Below, piece by piece: positions 33,700 to 45,990 of a stretch of DNA of 64,000 nt. The position numbers and the translations under genes were made by a program. Each line of letters begins with the position of its first letter. The first letter of the stretch is position 1. This DNA comes from Pholiota molesta (lineage: Eukaryota; Basidiomycota; Agaricomycetes; Agaricales; Strophariaceae). The DNA lies in the NCBI GenBank assembly GCA_014925825.1, contig JACGCK010000018.1, forward strand, positions 62,001 to 126,000, read 5' to 3'. Below the pieces are notes generated by a model. That model was given only the letters and a program-made list of their open reading frames with translations, was not told where the DNA came from and did no database searches.

Positions 33700-34529
33700 T
33701 CATGATGCATCTTCCGCGGCCTGCTTCGCCAGCAACGTACACCTTTTCCGTTCCTGAAAATTTGCGAACGCGTGTTGCAACTCCATAGCGAAAGTGTGCC
33801 GCACATCACAGATGGTTTGAGATGCACAAGCGGACCCGTGTTCCGCGATGTCGTCCACGGCGCCAGCGACAGACGTCGGGCACGCAGCGGGCACCACGAC
33901 GGGCATATGTATGCGGAATCAGGCGCGTAGGGGGTGCGGTCAGCGGGGAAGAGGTATGGTGTCGTATGGTATGACACCTCTGTGATCGTAGCAGACCCGA
34001 TATCCATCCATCCATGGCGCCAACCACGTCCGTATCAGTAATGACAGCGCGTCTGAGATAGAGCTGGACGCGAATCCCCGCCCACGAAGGAGAGGTCGCG
34101 CGTGGGAAGGCCTTCTCGCGTTGTGCTGCCGTGCACGCTGTGATATGGATTTTGCGAAAGACCTCGGGCCGCTGGAGTGTACGGCTGGGTGGTGCGCCGA
34201 GCGGCCGTTTCATCGTATCGCGGCGCCAGTGCGCGCGGGGCGGTGTTGCTGGGGTATCTGTTTGTTTTTATAATCAATATCTGTGTTGAAAATGGCTTAT
34301 AGCAAGGGATGTACTGACCGTCATATCGCGAAAAGGCGCTTGGGGACAGCCGTGGCTGGTTATCGGAGTAGGGGTAGGTCACTGCGTCGATGTACGGGGC
34401 CATCGCGTCTGGCGGGTGTGCAGGTGGACATCTATCGAAGGCGTACATCCGCGCTGTAGCTGGTGGGGTGTTGCGCCGGGTGCCTATCCCGCTCAGAGTC
34501 AGGTTAAGTACTCGAGCGCCAGTGCTCAA
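33700..34529 (-). CDS. family B gene, copy 2
   Basis: The minus strand reads a first exon with AYPF-like composition: PYIDAVTYPYSDNQPRLSPS then SRYDGQ before a possible donor (GTCAGTACATCCC). A second open part reads GLSQNPYHSVHGSTTREGLP, and a terminal part reads MPVVVPAACPTSVAGAVDDI and ends LLAKQAAEDAS. Copy 1 (10.2-11.0 kb) shares the first and last parts. No known domain. The exon joins in the middle are not resolved, so it may also be damaged. Function unknown. Confidence 0.4.
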
Positions 34530-34689
34530 GCACTGCAGAAACTAGTAGCTGGCACAATGACCGCTGATCCCAGGTTCCCTCCATGCTGATTGGTCGCTAT
34601 CAGGGAGATCAGATTGTACTGCACACCACGAATGCCGTGTAGTGCGCAGGTATAAGCACATGGCGGAATTTTGATAGGGTGATGATCGA

Positions 34690-35110
34690 GGACTGCAATA
34701 ACCAGGTCTGTTGATTGATCACTGCCTCAGATTCTTATATCTGTCTGTATTGAAGTTACCGGATTGGTTGATCCATTCCATGACTTGAAGTTGAAATGAG
34801 TTCATCGCGATGTGAAAGGATTATTATTACCCTGATGTTCAGTTGTTGAAACCAGCGCGTGCGCTTCCCTTATTGAGAACATGGCGGAAGCCAAAAGATG
34901 AGGGCAAAGATCGCTCAAAGCAAATCAATTATTTTCCTGGACGACAGTACTTGATATCCATGTACACAGGTTGCGCACACAGAGCGTGCCACTCAACGTG
35001 CTGTGCATACATACTACTTGTCCAAAATCATCGGATTCATACACATTGCCACCGACACTCTAGAATGTCTTCTGACAAATTACTACAAATACAACAGTTC
35101 GAGTAGCCTG
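34690..35110. repeat. duplicated block, partner at 20.54-21.2 kb
   Basis: TGCCTCAGATTCTTATATCTG, GAGTTCATCGCGATGTGAAA and GAACATGGCGGAAGCCAAAAG follow the order of the partner. It lies just before the broken SSP4, as the partner lies just before SSP3. Confidence 0.65.
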
Positions 35111-35147
35111 AAAACGCAGGCTGCAGCTCACTGTATAGGTATGACTG

Positions 35148-35590
35148 TCAATCGCGCGAGTAGGCACGAATCCTGGTCGTTCTACAACGGCGCCATCCCT
35201 CACGCCATCCTTCCGCCAACCACGCCGCCGGCAGAATATGCCACTGCGCATTCAAGCTCAAGAAATCCAGCGTCTGGCGCTCGTTATCCGGGAACCCGCT
35301 CTCCCGTCGGCAGACCGTCGTCAGCGCGAGCCGCGCGATTAACGCCTCCCGGAGGCCAAGCTGGTACACGCCCACAATGAGCCCGGCGCGCGTGTGCGGT
35401 GCGAGCACCACTGTGCCAGGGCGCGACCTTGTTGACAGCGGCGCCGCGCCCTTCGAAGACGCTGAAGGGGCACCCAGACCTTAGACACGCCGTCCCACTG
35501 CGTCACTTCGGTGTGGATGAAGCATAGGGTGTCCTTCGCGGTTCGCGAAGAATTTAGCGAGGTCGACGGGCTGCGGGTACAGGGGAGGTA
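35148..35590 (-). pseudogene. secreted protein family, broken copy (SSP4)
   Basis: The minus strand keeps an acceptor-like CCCGCAG and VDLAKFF, then DTLCFIHTEVTQWDGVSKVW, then after a frameshift VYQLGLREALIARLALTT and FPDNERQTLDFLSLNAQWHI. The GGGAA segment is damaged and no signal-peptide exon is present in place. Confidence 0.85.
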
Positions 35591-35599
35591 CAGTTGGCT

Positions 35600-36440
35600 G
35601 AGGAGCTGCGGGTGTTAGAGATGGGGTAGCGGACTTGTCTGGACGAACCACGGTAAGAGATTCGTCGCGGAGTCTGAATCAGAAATCGTTTCTCACACGC
35701 ACGAGCCACTAACGTCAACGAGCCTCTCACCAAGCTCTCACCACAACGCATTTTCTGGTGGCGTGAACTCCCAATGAACTTCAGCGCTGGGATCTCGTCT
35801 GTATGTCCGTCGATCTATCGGTCCTCCCTCTTCCTCGGACGCCCCACCCCGCAGACTCCTGGTCCCTATGCAGGCTACAATCTGTGGGTCGCGATCCCTA
35901 TCTACTCAACGGAACGTCTTGGAAGGATCTGGGTACCCGAGTGAGTTCGTGTATAGCGGCTGCGCTAGGATGACAGCGACCCGTCAAAAAGGTACGATCG
36001 AAGAGGTGTGGTGGCTAGTCTGGGTGGTTGGGGCACGAAATCGATAGCTGGGGCGCTCCAGGTGAGACGATAACATCATGAACGGATGTGCGGCTGGATA
36101 GGCTTAGGGAAGGTGGGGTCATAGACCCAGCCGCTGGAAAAGCGCCAAGAAGTATGTTTCCTTTCACTTCACTTTCCTGATCCCACTGATCCCAACCCCT
36201 CTCTTTAGGAGATACGTGTCCGAGCTTTGTTCGCCTTTCACACGAGTCTTACAACGACGCGCGGACCTGCCTCGGTGCCGGACAAGCAAGAAGCCTTTGA
36301 CTCCGTTTCGATATAAGACTCGTGCTGAACCTGCGTGGGTCTCCTTTGAACCGCTGAGCACAAAGGGGAAGTCGACCCTCTGTATGGCGTCTCGTACGTT
36401 GAATTTCTCTATCTCTGTCCAGGAATTAGCGATCCTGACT
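35600..36440. other. unannotated flank; part shared with 63.1 kb
   Basis: 35.66-35.77 kb (AATCAGAAATCGTTTCTCACACGCACGAGCCA and following) matches 63.12-63.24 kb. Both lie on the upstream side of an SSP copy read on the minus strand. No gene recognised. Confidence 0.5.
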
Positions 36441-37980
36441 TTTCTATTCGCTACAGCGTGTCCATCGAGTCCGCAGCCCTTCGATGTGATGTGATATTTC
36501 TGGTGTTGTTGGAAAGGCGGGCCATTGACGAGCTAATACGTCTGCCCATCAACATCATCGTACATAGGCCTCGCCGTTTCCTCGCGCACTCAGGATCAAT
36601 CCTCTCTTCCTCAGCTGGCACTCCACACCGCCCGTCTTCAGCTCCGCACTCTACCGCCTGCGCGTACAAGGAATGCCGCACGTATTGCAGTATCCGCGGC
36701 GCACAGACGCTCAAAGAGGCGGACACGCTCGGGCGTTATAGAACAATACTATACGGTTCAAAGCGTACGCGAGGTTCCTGCTAGCTCTTGTGCTTATGCG
36801 TAACATCAACATCCGCATTCGATCTAGTCATCGACGGAACACGGTGCTCCATGTAAATCATGGGCTTGGTATTTTGAACGGGCACTACTTATCACTCTAT
36901 CAGGACGCGGCGAGTAGGCAAGAGGTTGATCATCGTCACCAGTAGGGCCGGAGCGTACCCTGGAGAGATCCATCCGTAGACGCTATGGGAAAGCGGCCGT
37001 CCACACGCAAGCGTGGCTGGCCTTGCGCTTGTTCAGGGGATAGACATGTAGGAGGCAACTGGGGACGCTGAGGTCGCATTCGCGCGCGAATCTCGTGGTT
37101 GAACACGGTAAGAGTATTTGCATAGCCATCATTCACATTTCCGTTGACCGCATTCATTTCTAGTCTCCCCTGGTTCGTCCGCCAACTGCAGGTCTTCCTC
37201 CTCCTGAGCTCCGCATTCGGCACCGCATTCGACAAATTCACGTCCGCCGACATCCGCGACATCCCAATCAGCACCGACGACGTTCCTTTCGTAGTCGCGC
37301 ACACCCGGCTGGGTGCGATACACCCCGCCACCGTGAAGACCCGCGACGTCAGATCCGGCTCACCGCGCCTTGATCGCGTAGCCCCGAAGGACTCTGGCCA
37401 TCCCCTGGGCGCCGCTTCACCGCCAATGCCAACATCATCATCAACTCCGGCGTCGAGGGTGTCAGTCATTCAGTACACGCGGTGGCCGCATGTAGCCCCT
37501 TACCATACCATCTACGCGTACAAAGAATGCCGCATATAGTGCAGCGTCTGCGGCGCGGAGATGCTTTGCGTGGGTGTGGCGCCTCGGAAGTTGGGCTACA
37601 TGTTCAATGGGAGGCGGTGTAACTGGAAAGGTTTCGATGATTCCTCAGTTACCCTCGTATTCAAATACACGAATACTTATCTACAGTGCTCAGTTCTTGC
37701 TCGTTACCTACGACAACATCTCTTCGCCCATCCAAGATGTGCTTTCCTCTGTATATCGCACGTTACGCAAGTAGTGGAAATATTTTGGTTGGGCCTGCTG
37801 GGCGGCAGCGTATACGCAGGCAGAGTAGGCAACACGGTGTCATATACACGCGGGCACGGCGCCTGTCATAAATATGAAGCATAGGCTTTATTTCCAAGTG
37901 CAAGTTCGCAGCAGCACAGCTTATTAACGCCCATTTGCATGCTCGACTTCATGGGCAAGCGTATACCAAATTTAGTTCGT
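36441..37980 (+). other. family F exons (degenerate), repeat copies 6 and 7
   Basis: Dispersed repeat copies lie near 36648-36711 and 37502-37565. An exon ending GTTGAACACG|GTAAGA near 37103 matches the other family F copies. After a TTTCTAG-type acceptor the frame reads QVFLLLSSAFGTAFDKFTSA and continues open to about 37539. I cannot join a full gene. Confidence 0.35.
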
Positions 37981-38046
37981 ATTTATAATTGAGGACCGCC
38001 TCAACTGATCAGAGAGGCATTGCGTGAGAGGACACGACCCAAGTGT

Positions 38047-38074
38047 GCACAGCGCATTCCATGACATGCTGTAC
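38047..38074. promoter_or_regulatory. dyad GCACAGCG-N12-TGCTGTAC upstream of NLR3
   Basis: This corresponds to the distal, relic-associated dyad of modules 1, 2 and 5 and not to their proximal one. It ends 67 nt before the NLR3 ATG at 38141. Confidence 0.45.
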
Positions 38075-39536
38075 ACACCGCCAGTGGGAACACCGTCGTT
38101 TTGCGCGGATCGTTTGCTCCCTTTGACTTCACTTCTCGCCATGTCCTCATCAAGGGAGATCAACTACTTCCCTAATGCTTCGAACGCGACCTTCAGTAAC
38201 TTTACCATCACCCATGCCTGTGGAAATACTGGGAGCTCGGAACGTAATGGTAACGATTTTTCGTTCAATGAAGAACTCATATTGTAATTCACAACCACAC
38301 ACTTTAGGATTACGACGCCTGCTTGACAACATTTCCGAAGGGGCTTTTCACGACGCCGCCGAGCAGGGTGATCCCCCAAAATGCCATCCCCATACTCGTG
38401 TTGCTATCCGAGCCGAAATCATGCGATGGATCAGTGCGCCTGAAGCCAGGTGCAAGTTCATCATTTGGATGTATGGCCCCGCAGGCTCCGGGAAGACGGC
38501 CATTGGACATAGCATTGCGGAGGAATGCATGCAGAACGGTCTCCTCGCCGCGTCCTTCTTCTTCTCCCGCACCGCCGCCGGGCGCAACAGCACAAAACGA
38601 GTGGTCGCGACCATTGCCTATCAGATCTCTCTCCATCTTCCCCAGGTCCAAGACCATCTCTTCACCGTGATTGAGCAGGATCCGACTATCTTTTCCCGCG
38701 CGCTTGCCACGCAGATGCAGGTGCTCGTTGTGGAGCCTCTCAAAGCACTACCGCCCTTGCCGCAGCCGATATTTGTGATCCTCGACGGCCTCGATGAAGC
38801 TGGCCCCAGTGCCCAAGACCAGGCGAATCTTCTGAACATTATCGGCACAGCTACGGAGGAGCTGCGCCATATCCCACTCATATTCCTCATCGCCAGTCGA
38901 CCCGAATATGAAATCCGCGAAGTCTTCAATGGGCAGCTCAGTCTGCTCATGCAATCACTGGTACTCGATGATGACTACAAGCCAGATGACGATATCAGGC
39001 TGTATCTCACTTCCACGTTCGACAAAATCCTCGATAAACACGCCCGACTAGGCACCCGACTCCTGTCCCCGTGGCCTTCTAAAAGCGATGTTGATCGCCT
39101 CGTATCAAAGGCCTCCGGGCAGTTTATTTTCGCAGCTACGGTGTTAAAGTTCATCGACTCTATTCGACATCATCCAGCGGAACGACTGGATATTATATTT
39201 GGCCTGTTGGCTCGAGGGCAAGTCGGCAAGACACCATTTGCTCTACTTGACGCGCTCTATCACTACATTCTCTCCTCCGTGGCAGAGCCTGCCAAAGTTC
39301 TTCAGATATTAACAACCCTAGTGTTGTTGATCCCCAGCTATACTTTGGCTTTGACAATTGACAAAATTGATAAGCTTCTGGACCTTGATGTCCGTAGAGT
39401 GCTAGTGGATATGCACGCCCTGATATCTGTTCCTCCACCTGGCGAGGACGTAGCGCTACGTTTTCATCACGCCTCTCTTTATGACTTTTTAATGGATCAA
39501 TCTCGGTCGCATGACTTTTATATTGATGCCAGTCAG

Positions 39537-39545
39537 GGGCATATC
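39537..39545. repeat. 9-bp target-site duplication, left
   Basis: GGGCATATC here is repeated at 41354-41362. The uninterrupted paralogues NLR1, 2 and 5 have a single GGKCATAT(C/T) at this place. Confidence 0.85.
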
Positions 39546-40309
39546 GGGCAACTAGATTTTCGCGTGGACGAGCGTGGCTAGCGTGGAGCTAGCGTGAGTC
39601 ACGTGCACGCTAGCCCACGCTAGCCCACGCTAGGAAACATCGTCTGCCCAAATCCCGACGCTGTGTGGCCTCGAAAGTCGGTTCAACGGTACTAGGTGTA
39701 CTGTAGATACACTGGCCGTGTAAAAATGATAGTTTCCGATTTTTTTGGGGCCAAGAGAGTCAGAAAATGCATTATCTAGTAGCTTATGAACTTTAAATGC
39801 TTATTATCTATCCTCAAACACTTCTGCAGCATTATTTCTCTTGATATTTGAGTCCAGTAGATCATATGCTCTCCAAATATATGTTTTGTCTGAGAGTTTG
39901 GATCACGTAGCGGGAGCATAGACCAGAATTAGTGAGAAGATAAATCAGTCACACGTTACATTATTTCTGTGACACATAGTTATCCGCAATGCAGCCAACA
40001 GATCTTTTGTGGTCTGGGACACTGAAATAAATCCATACAAAAATGTAGGTATTAATTCGCTATCTATCTGTCATGTTTCTGTGTCTCATAGATCAAGGAA
40101 CTGCGTAGAATAAAAGGTTTGTTGGGCTGTCTGGTATACTTGGATGGTTTAACCAAACAAAGATAAACATCTCCCCGAACACCGAAAATCATTGCATTTA
40201 TGCAGAATAGAGTATATATGATGTAGTGATAATGCTCATGATTTCCTGCATTGCTCTCATTTAATTTGTATGAAGATATACTCAGTTATTCATGCGAGGT
40301 CATGTTAGA

Positions 40310-40512
40310 CTCACGCTACGCCACGCTACCTCCACGCTACATCACGCTACCTTCACGCTACCTTCACGCTACTGCACGCTACCTCACGCTACGTCCACGC
40401 TACCTCATGCTACCTCACGTTAGGTCACGCTAACTCACGCTACCTCACGCTACTTCACGTTACTTCACGCTACCTTTCCCGCTACACGCTACTCCACGCT
40501 GGTCCACGCTGA
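40310..40512. repeat. CACGCTAC satellite inside the element
   Basis: About twenty imperfect copies of CACGCTAC with a variable 1-4 nt linker in one orientation. Related words lie at 39556-39640 and 41040-41340, near both ends, as expected of subterminal transposase-binding repeats. Confidence 0.85.
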
Positions 40513-40647
40513 GAGCATACATATAAATTAAACAGACTTATCCATGCTTATGAGCACCAAAGACAAATATATCAGAGTACTTAATTCGTTCTACAAACCT
40601 GGGATTTTAGCGGATAGTTTTTCAGCAAACATCACACAAATAGCAAT

Positions 40648-40911
40648 ATGTCCTCGCAAGAAGAAATCGCTAGCGCATTCGCGAGCACGAAGGATAAATT
40701 CGGGAATGCATCAGATGCTTCAAGCGCCCGTAAATACAATGCCAGGGCACCACACATTCCCGCTTTTCTCACTCGCCGCAAAGACAAAGAGATAGAAGCT
40801 GATGGCGAGCACGAGCTCGACAACCCAGACCTATTCACTCATTGCCGCGCATGTAGTATATTCCTTCTCGTATATCCAATTTTTTTTTTCTTTCAAATTT
40901 TCAATCTATGA
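40648..40911 (+). CDS. short frame inside the TIR element
   Basis: The frame begins MSSQEEIASAFASTKDKFGN and contains HIPAFLTRRKDKEIEADGEH and ELDNPDLFTH before a possible donor or readthrough into AT-rich sequence. The charged, protein-like first 70 residues contrast with a low-complexity end. It may be the first exon of a captured host gene or a remnant of an element protein. No domain recognised. Confidence 0.3.
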   Translation: MSSQEEIASAFASTKDKFGNASDASSARKYNARAPHIPAFLTRRKDKEIEADGEHELDNPDLFTHCRACSIFLLVYPIFFFFQIFNL

Positions 40912-41353
40912 CAAACACAACACCACTTGTGTTCGACCACGACTCGGAGTTGAGACATTCTTAACTCAGCTCCGGTGGCAACGGAAACTGTGGATAAGTC
41001 ATGGCGCTGATCAGCCTCAGAACTGATTTAGGACAGCGCACTGGCACGCGCTGGACTCACGCAAGCGCACGCTATTAGCGGCACGCTGGTCCACGCTTAC
41101 ACACAGTCGTCCCAAGGTGTCAATGACCTTCAATTATATTGTTTAATGTTATTTTATGTTTCGTAATACAACCAGGCATGCCTAAGACACGCCTACGCCC
41201 GTTCTGGTGGCTGGGGAAGTCTTGGATGACGCGGAACGGCCGCAAAGGCGTTTACGACGTCATGCTAACGCACGCTAGGACTCACGCTAACGCACGCTAG
41301 CGCACGCTCGTCCACGCTACGTCACGCTCACCCACGCTAAAATAATGGTGCCC

Positions 41354-41362
41354 GGGCATATC
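41354..41362. repeat. 9-bp target-site duplication, right
   Basis: GGGCATATC, identical to 39537-39545; the NLR3 frame resumes directly after it. Confidence 0.85.
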
Positions 41363-42863
41363 GACTTGACTCGGTGTTGGTGGAAGGTCATTTCCAATCG
41401 CCAATATTCCTTTGATTTGAAGATGTGTTTGGACAATTTCATACATAATTGCTCGAAATCACCTGCTGTCATTGAATTGACAGATGATTTCCCCCTCGAT
41501 CTAAGGCAGCTGTTGATTCAGCAGTATACCTCATGTTCGAAGTTTTATTCATCGGCATATATGTTTTCCTTTCCTTGGAATGGTTTTTTTGTATGTGTCA
41601 AACAACTGGTTAGTGATTTAAATTCCCCATTGTATGACACATAACTAATGAGCAAATTACTTCTAACATCTATCCAACTTAGACTGGGGACCGAGAAGAT
41701 ATTCCCCGCAGGATGAAAGCCGAATTTGATGCCTTTTTCTTGGACCGCCTTTCAAACTATCCTCCAGCTCTCCAAACTTACATCCCTATCGTCTTGGCCC
41801 TACAGACCACAAAACCAGCTGACATCCTTGATCCCAGAGGAATGGGCGACATCATCCGCCTCTTGCTCTGTGACTGCACTGGATCCGTAACGGAGTATGA
41901 AAATATTTTCAAACTCGACTGTACACTCTTACATCTCACCACCCACTATTCTACTCTCGACGCTGCTTTTTCCACTCTATTTCAGGGCGAACGCTGGGCT
42001 GGAGGATACTATATAGGGGCTGAACAGTACTATATATGCGACAGCAGGTATTTGGCACTGGCAAATCGAATTGTCAGAACTATTTTACCCGAGTAAGCTT
42101 GATCAATATATAAATAATAATGCCTCACTCACCCATCCCGCATAATAGACGTAGAGAAGATGATAGGCGAATCAAGTTCGAAGAGCGGGTTTTTGTTCCC
42201 TGGCCCCCTAATGAACAAGTGCTTTACCTCGCAGACGGTTCTTTACGCCTACGGCTAGATGATCTGGAATTCTCTTGGTTCACAAGGATGCTCCGCCAGG
42301 TACCTCGAGACTTGGATCTTGCAACGTTGTTGCGCGAACGCGCGCTCCAATACGGTGGTTGTGATATAAGTGATCTAAGAGGACGAGACTGCATCGCTCG
42401 CGGTAGCTTGGCCTACATTCAGGTAAGCAATATCAAAAGTACATATTTTCACTATTCATTAATTAGATCTGAACTGTGATCCCATCCAGAGGTGTGGCAT
42501 ACCATATTTAAATCACGTCCACCCCCAGCTATCAACGAGTGCATTATTTGCGAAGAATGCGAAGACGCTTCCGTCGTCATTAGCTCGGATCGGCAAAACA
42601 GGCCTCAGCCAGACGCTGCGGCATTTCTACCATCACCAACACCGGAAGCTCTACCAGGTGCTCGGAAAGTAGATAATGACATTGACGAGGTGCGTACCAT
42701 CAGTCCTGTTGACCCATATACAAGACTGAGATTCAACGTTTGTTACGTTTCATCGGCTCTGCAGATCTTGTCACTCTGTTCGAAGTTGGCGGCATTGTCA
42801 CTCTCTGACCCTCATGGAGCGGATGCGGAAACGAGGGGAACAGCGTCCACCAGCCGGACGTAG

Positions 42864-44030
42864 GAGGCGCACGCGTTTGACAGTGGGGAGAGTACTATCT
42901 TGACGACTAGGTAGCACACAGATGTTGTCGATATTATGCGCTAGTACACGAACGACAAAGAACTTGAGATACCCTTTTGAATTGTATATTTTGTTCCGGA
43001 ACACGACGGCCGAGAACGTCTGTCACCGACCGCGGTTGGAGCGGTCAGCACACAGTGAACTGCCAGAGCGTGCGCGTGATCCTTCATGTATAATATACTT
43101 ATTGGCGTCGTAGGTGCAGGTAGCTGAAGTATGCATTATAACACAATACATGTATAGTAGACGGCGGTAATTCCCAGCCAGTCTCATGCGGCGTATGGGG
43201 AGGTCGCTTGCTGGAGTTCAAGTTATTATGTTATCAAAAACGCAGTTTTGGGAGTTGCTTCGGCGGTGAGGGAGTCATTGCCGTCTCATGCAGAAACATT
43301 TGAGTTGCTTTTCACGTAAAACGGCATCGCATGCTCTAGCAGTAGCATTCTTCATTAGATGAGCAGTAGTAGCAGCGTATTCCATAGCCCGGTACAGCTG
43401 CGCGATTGGTAGACGTGTCAGATAAATGGCCACGCCTTCGAGATGACGCATCATTCCTTGTGAGAGCACGCGACGGGGAGAGAACACCTCAAAGATGTCC
43501 AGTCAGCCCGGCGAAGATGCGCCCTTCTGTGGGAGCGTTGACCCACGCCAGGAACTAAACCCCGTCGTCATATGAGTGGACATTTACGTGAAAGCAAGGA
43601 TACGGGCTGGGATTTGCTCGGAAAAGTTCGTATGACACGTATCAGCGACCAAGGAAAGCCCCAGCGAAGTTCCATGGATAGCTTATGAGAAAAACGAGTC
43701 GCGTTATAGATATACATACGCAGCTAGAGGCAGGGATATTCGAGAGTGGGTAGCCAAAGTGGGTGCAAACGAAGACGCGGCAGAACCTAGAAAGCGCGTG
43801 TCGTTGGATTAAGAAGACAGGCGCAACATGTTAGCCGTGGCGATCTGGGGTAGATGGACGAGGTTGGTTGGCCTGGTTTCGTCTAGGCCATAAGAATGGG
43901 AAGGAGATGGATAGAGTCGGGTTGGCCGTGGTGGTCAAGTGGTGGTCGTACATTAGACGTCTGTCGGAAGATCCCGGGTTACTCAGCCGGAGTGGCGGCA
44001 AGTTCGGCATCTAGCTTCAGTCGCACGTCC
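42864..44030. repeat. NLR 3' flank block, copy 3
   Basis: Closely similar to 17.87-19.1 kb: TTGTCGATATTATGCGCTAG, TATAATAT(A/G)CTTA, GGCGTCGTAGGTGCAGGTAGC, CATTCTTCATTAGATGAGCAG. No gene recognised. Confidence 0.75.
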
Positions 44031-44379
44031 TCGACATGCACGAACTCTCTACCATGGTGGTACGCTCGTCCCACCACATTCTGCCCTTACCCACATATTC
44101 CCTCACCTGCACTCCGCTCGTCCGTTGCAGATGCCATTCCCCCACTCGCACCCACCTCTCTGCTGCCCGGATGAATACTCCATATGTCGCCGTGGAGTCC
44201 ATTTCATCGCCAACGCTTCACTACTGCTCTTCCATAAGCGGACAGCCTACCATCGATAGGAGGATGCGCACCTAGGACATACGGGGTTGCACGTAAGTTG
44301 AGGACTTGGTATTTCTCAGGGGAATCACTCACCGTTTTATTAGGACGCGGCGAATAGCCAAGACGTCCATTTTCATCAT

Positions 44380-44900
44380 CACTAGAGCCGCAGCGTTCTC
44401 TCGAGAAATCTAAGGGCAGACGCTATGGGAGGTCGGCCACCCAAATGCAAGCGCGGTTGGCCTTGCGCATGGGCTGGATATAGCAGTATGGACGAGGTGA
44501 TTTGGGCTGGCGAGATCGAACATCCACTTGCACTTCTAGTAGCTGAATACGGTGAGTGTATTCGCGTAGGCACTCGATCGTATTGCCGTTGATCTCATGT
44601 ATTTCTAATGCCCCCTGGCTCGTTCCCCAACTTCAGGTCTTCCCGGAATCGAGCATGCCAATCGTTAACAGCCTTCGTGCACTGGGACCCTCCGCGACTG
44701 GCGACACCCTCGCGCTCGACACACAGCCCCATACGCGCCCCACCGCCCATCGCGGCCCCCACCTGGGTGCACGTCGCCGCGTCTACGCCCTTTTACCGCT
44801 ATATTCTATCGCGCCTTCCATGCAGGAGGAGTACTTCGGCGCAACCGCCCTCCAGTGATCAACGTACAGCGCCACGAGCAGCTTCCGCGCGTTTCAAGGT
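44380..44900 (+). other. family F / block G sequence, copy 3
   Basis: A frame reading MDEVIWAGEIEHPLALLVAE ends at the conserved donor TACG|GTGAGT near 44543; after a pyrimidine-rich stretch and TTCAG the sequence continues as CTTCCCGGAATCGAGC... shared with 31.8 kb. A gene fragment is likely, but I cannot complete it. Confidence 0.35.
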
Positions 44901-45189
44901 CGCAGCAGGACGAGCATCGATCCAGCAGCCGCTGTCTGCGAAGAAAGGGGCTCAGCCGTGTCAGTATCGCTACAGTACATCCACGTCCAGTATCGCTCGC
45001 CGCGTCGCGCCCGTCCATCCAGCTGCCGTCCGCGCTCGCGGTACGACACCATCCGCCCACCAACCCAGCCCATGCAACGCCGGGCCGGAAGCACCGACAC
45101 GCGAGAATTGTACAGCGGCCAGCACACGACTTGGCTCCACGACCACCACCTCGCATACGCCGCCCTCCAACTTCCCCACCCGCTCCCCC

Positions 45190-45990
45190 CGTCGTTTACA
45201 CAACCCCCGCGAGCACACCCTCCGCTACGCACGCCTACAACATGGAAAGCGACAGCCGGCCGTCCACGAGGACGCCGAGACCGTCAGCTGAACCATCCGG
45301 GCCAAGTTCCTGCGAAACGACGACGACGACGAGGCGCCATTGACTGCGCGACGGCAAGCCAGCCCACATCTTACCCAGCCCCACCACCCCTCCTCTCCGC
45401 CTGCCGACTTCCGGCACTAGCGCCCGCATCGTTCACTCAGGCCCGAGCACATCCTCCGCTACGCAGTTACGACGTGGAAAGTCACAGCCGGCCGTCCACG
45501 AGGACGGCGAGACCATCAGCTGAAACATCCGGCTCAGGATTCCTACGACGGACGACGACGACGAGGCGCCATTGCCAGCTAGAGGATCTCCTTCGCTCCA
45601 GAGGGCGCGTTGGACGGCGGATGCATGTGCTGAGCGATATAGAAGGTTAGCTGAGATCGGCTGGGGCGCGATTAGGGGGTGGACGGTTGGAACTTGTGCA
45701 TGCTCCTTACTCAATGCGACTCGGAAACTCACAGCCAGCAACGACGAGACGATCAACGCTGTGGAGTCCTGCAAAGGACGACGACGACGGCGAAGGATCG
45801 CCTTGCACAGCTGGCGATCACATTTGCTGCGGAGGATGTGTTTGATGCCGGATACATGCGCTGGGCATACGGAGAGTCGGCTGAGCTCGGGGGTGGGACG
45901 ATATCTTGGGGGTTGGACGGTTGACAGTACGTGTCTGTTCCCTACCTCAGAACGATGCTGATCAGCTACGGGTGTCAGTCATCGAATGGG
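45190..45990. repeat. degenerate tandem repeat with GACGACGACGA cores
   Basis: Units marked by CACAGCCGGCCGTCCACGAG at 45251 and 45483 and a weaker one at 45735 (periods of about 232 and 250 bp). Each ends in GGACGACGACGACGAGGCGCC or similar. The last unit overlaps the block G peptide MRWAYGESAELG near 45850-45890. Confidence 0.7.

Larger units (their letters stand above)
39546..41353. mobile_element. 1,808-bp TIR element inserted in NLR3
   Basis: Ends are GGGCAACTAGATTTTCGCGT on the left and, read inward on the other strand, GGGCACCATTATTTTAGCGT on the right, continuing with GGRYGAGCGTG in both; about three quarters of the first 32 bases agree. It is bounded by a 9-bp direct repeat. The ends and the interior carry many CACGCTA/TAGCGTG words. 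No transposase domain was recognised; the longest sensible frame is 40648-40911. A 9-bp duplication fits Mutator-like elements, but the family is not proven. It is most likely non-autonomous. Confidence 0.8.
38141..42863 (+). pseudogene. NACHT NTPase, NLR-like (NLR3), split by a transposon
   Basis: Starts MSSSREINYFPNASNATFSN, a diverged N-terminal motif. Exons are 38141-38249, 38308-39545 (interrupted), 41363-41631, 41712-42092 and 42149-42422. Ignoring the insertion they sum to 757 codons in phase, so nothing but the element breaks the frame. It lacks the 66-nt second exon of NLR1, 2 and 5. Walker A GPAGSGKTAIGHS, Walker B IFVILDGLDEAG, HHASLYDFLMDQSRS. The tail has ECIICEECEDASVV and ends STSRT at 42861-42863. 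The insertion falls in the region after HHASLYDFL; transcripts would read into the element and meet a stop within about 12 codons, giving a truncated NACHT protein. Confidence 0.85.

Noticed and set aside
38175..38310. NLR3 start at the ATG at 38175 (MLRTRPSV...)
   Set aside because: This start gives an N-terminus unlike any paralogue and reads through a clear GTAACG...TTTAG intron; the ATG at 38141 restores the shared motif and phase.
44608..45650. Long overlapping plus-strand frames (up to 230 codons) at 44.6-45.65 kb as one gene
   Set aside because: All three plus frames and several minus frames are open because of GC-rich repeat sequence. Composition is Arg/Pro/Ser-rich without a domain, and the frames change between tandem units.
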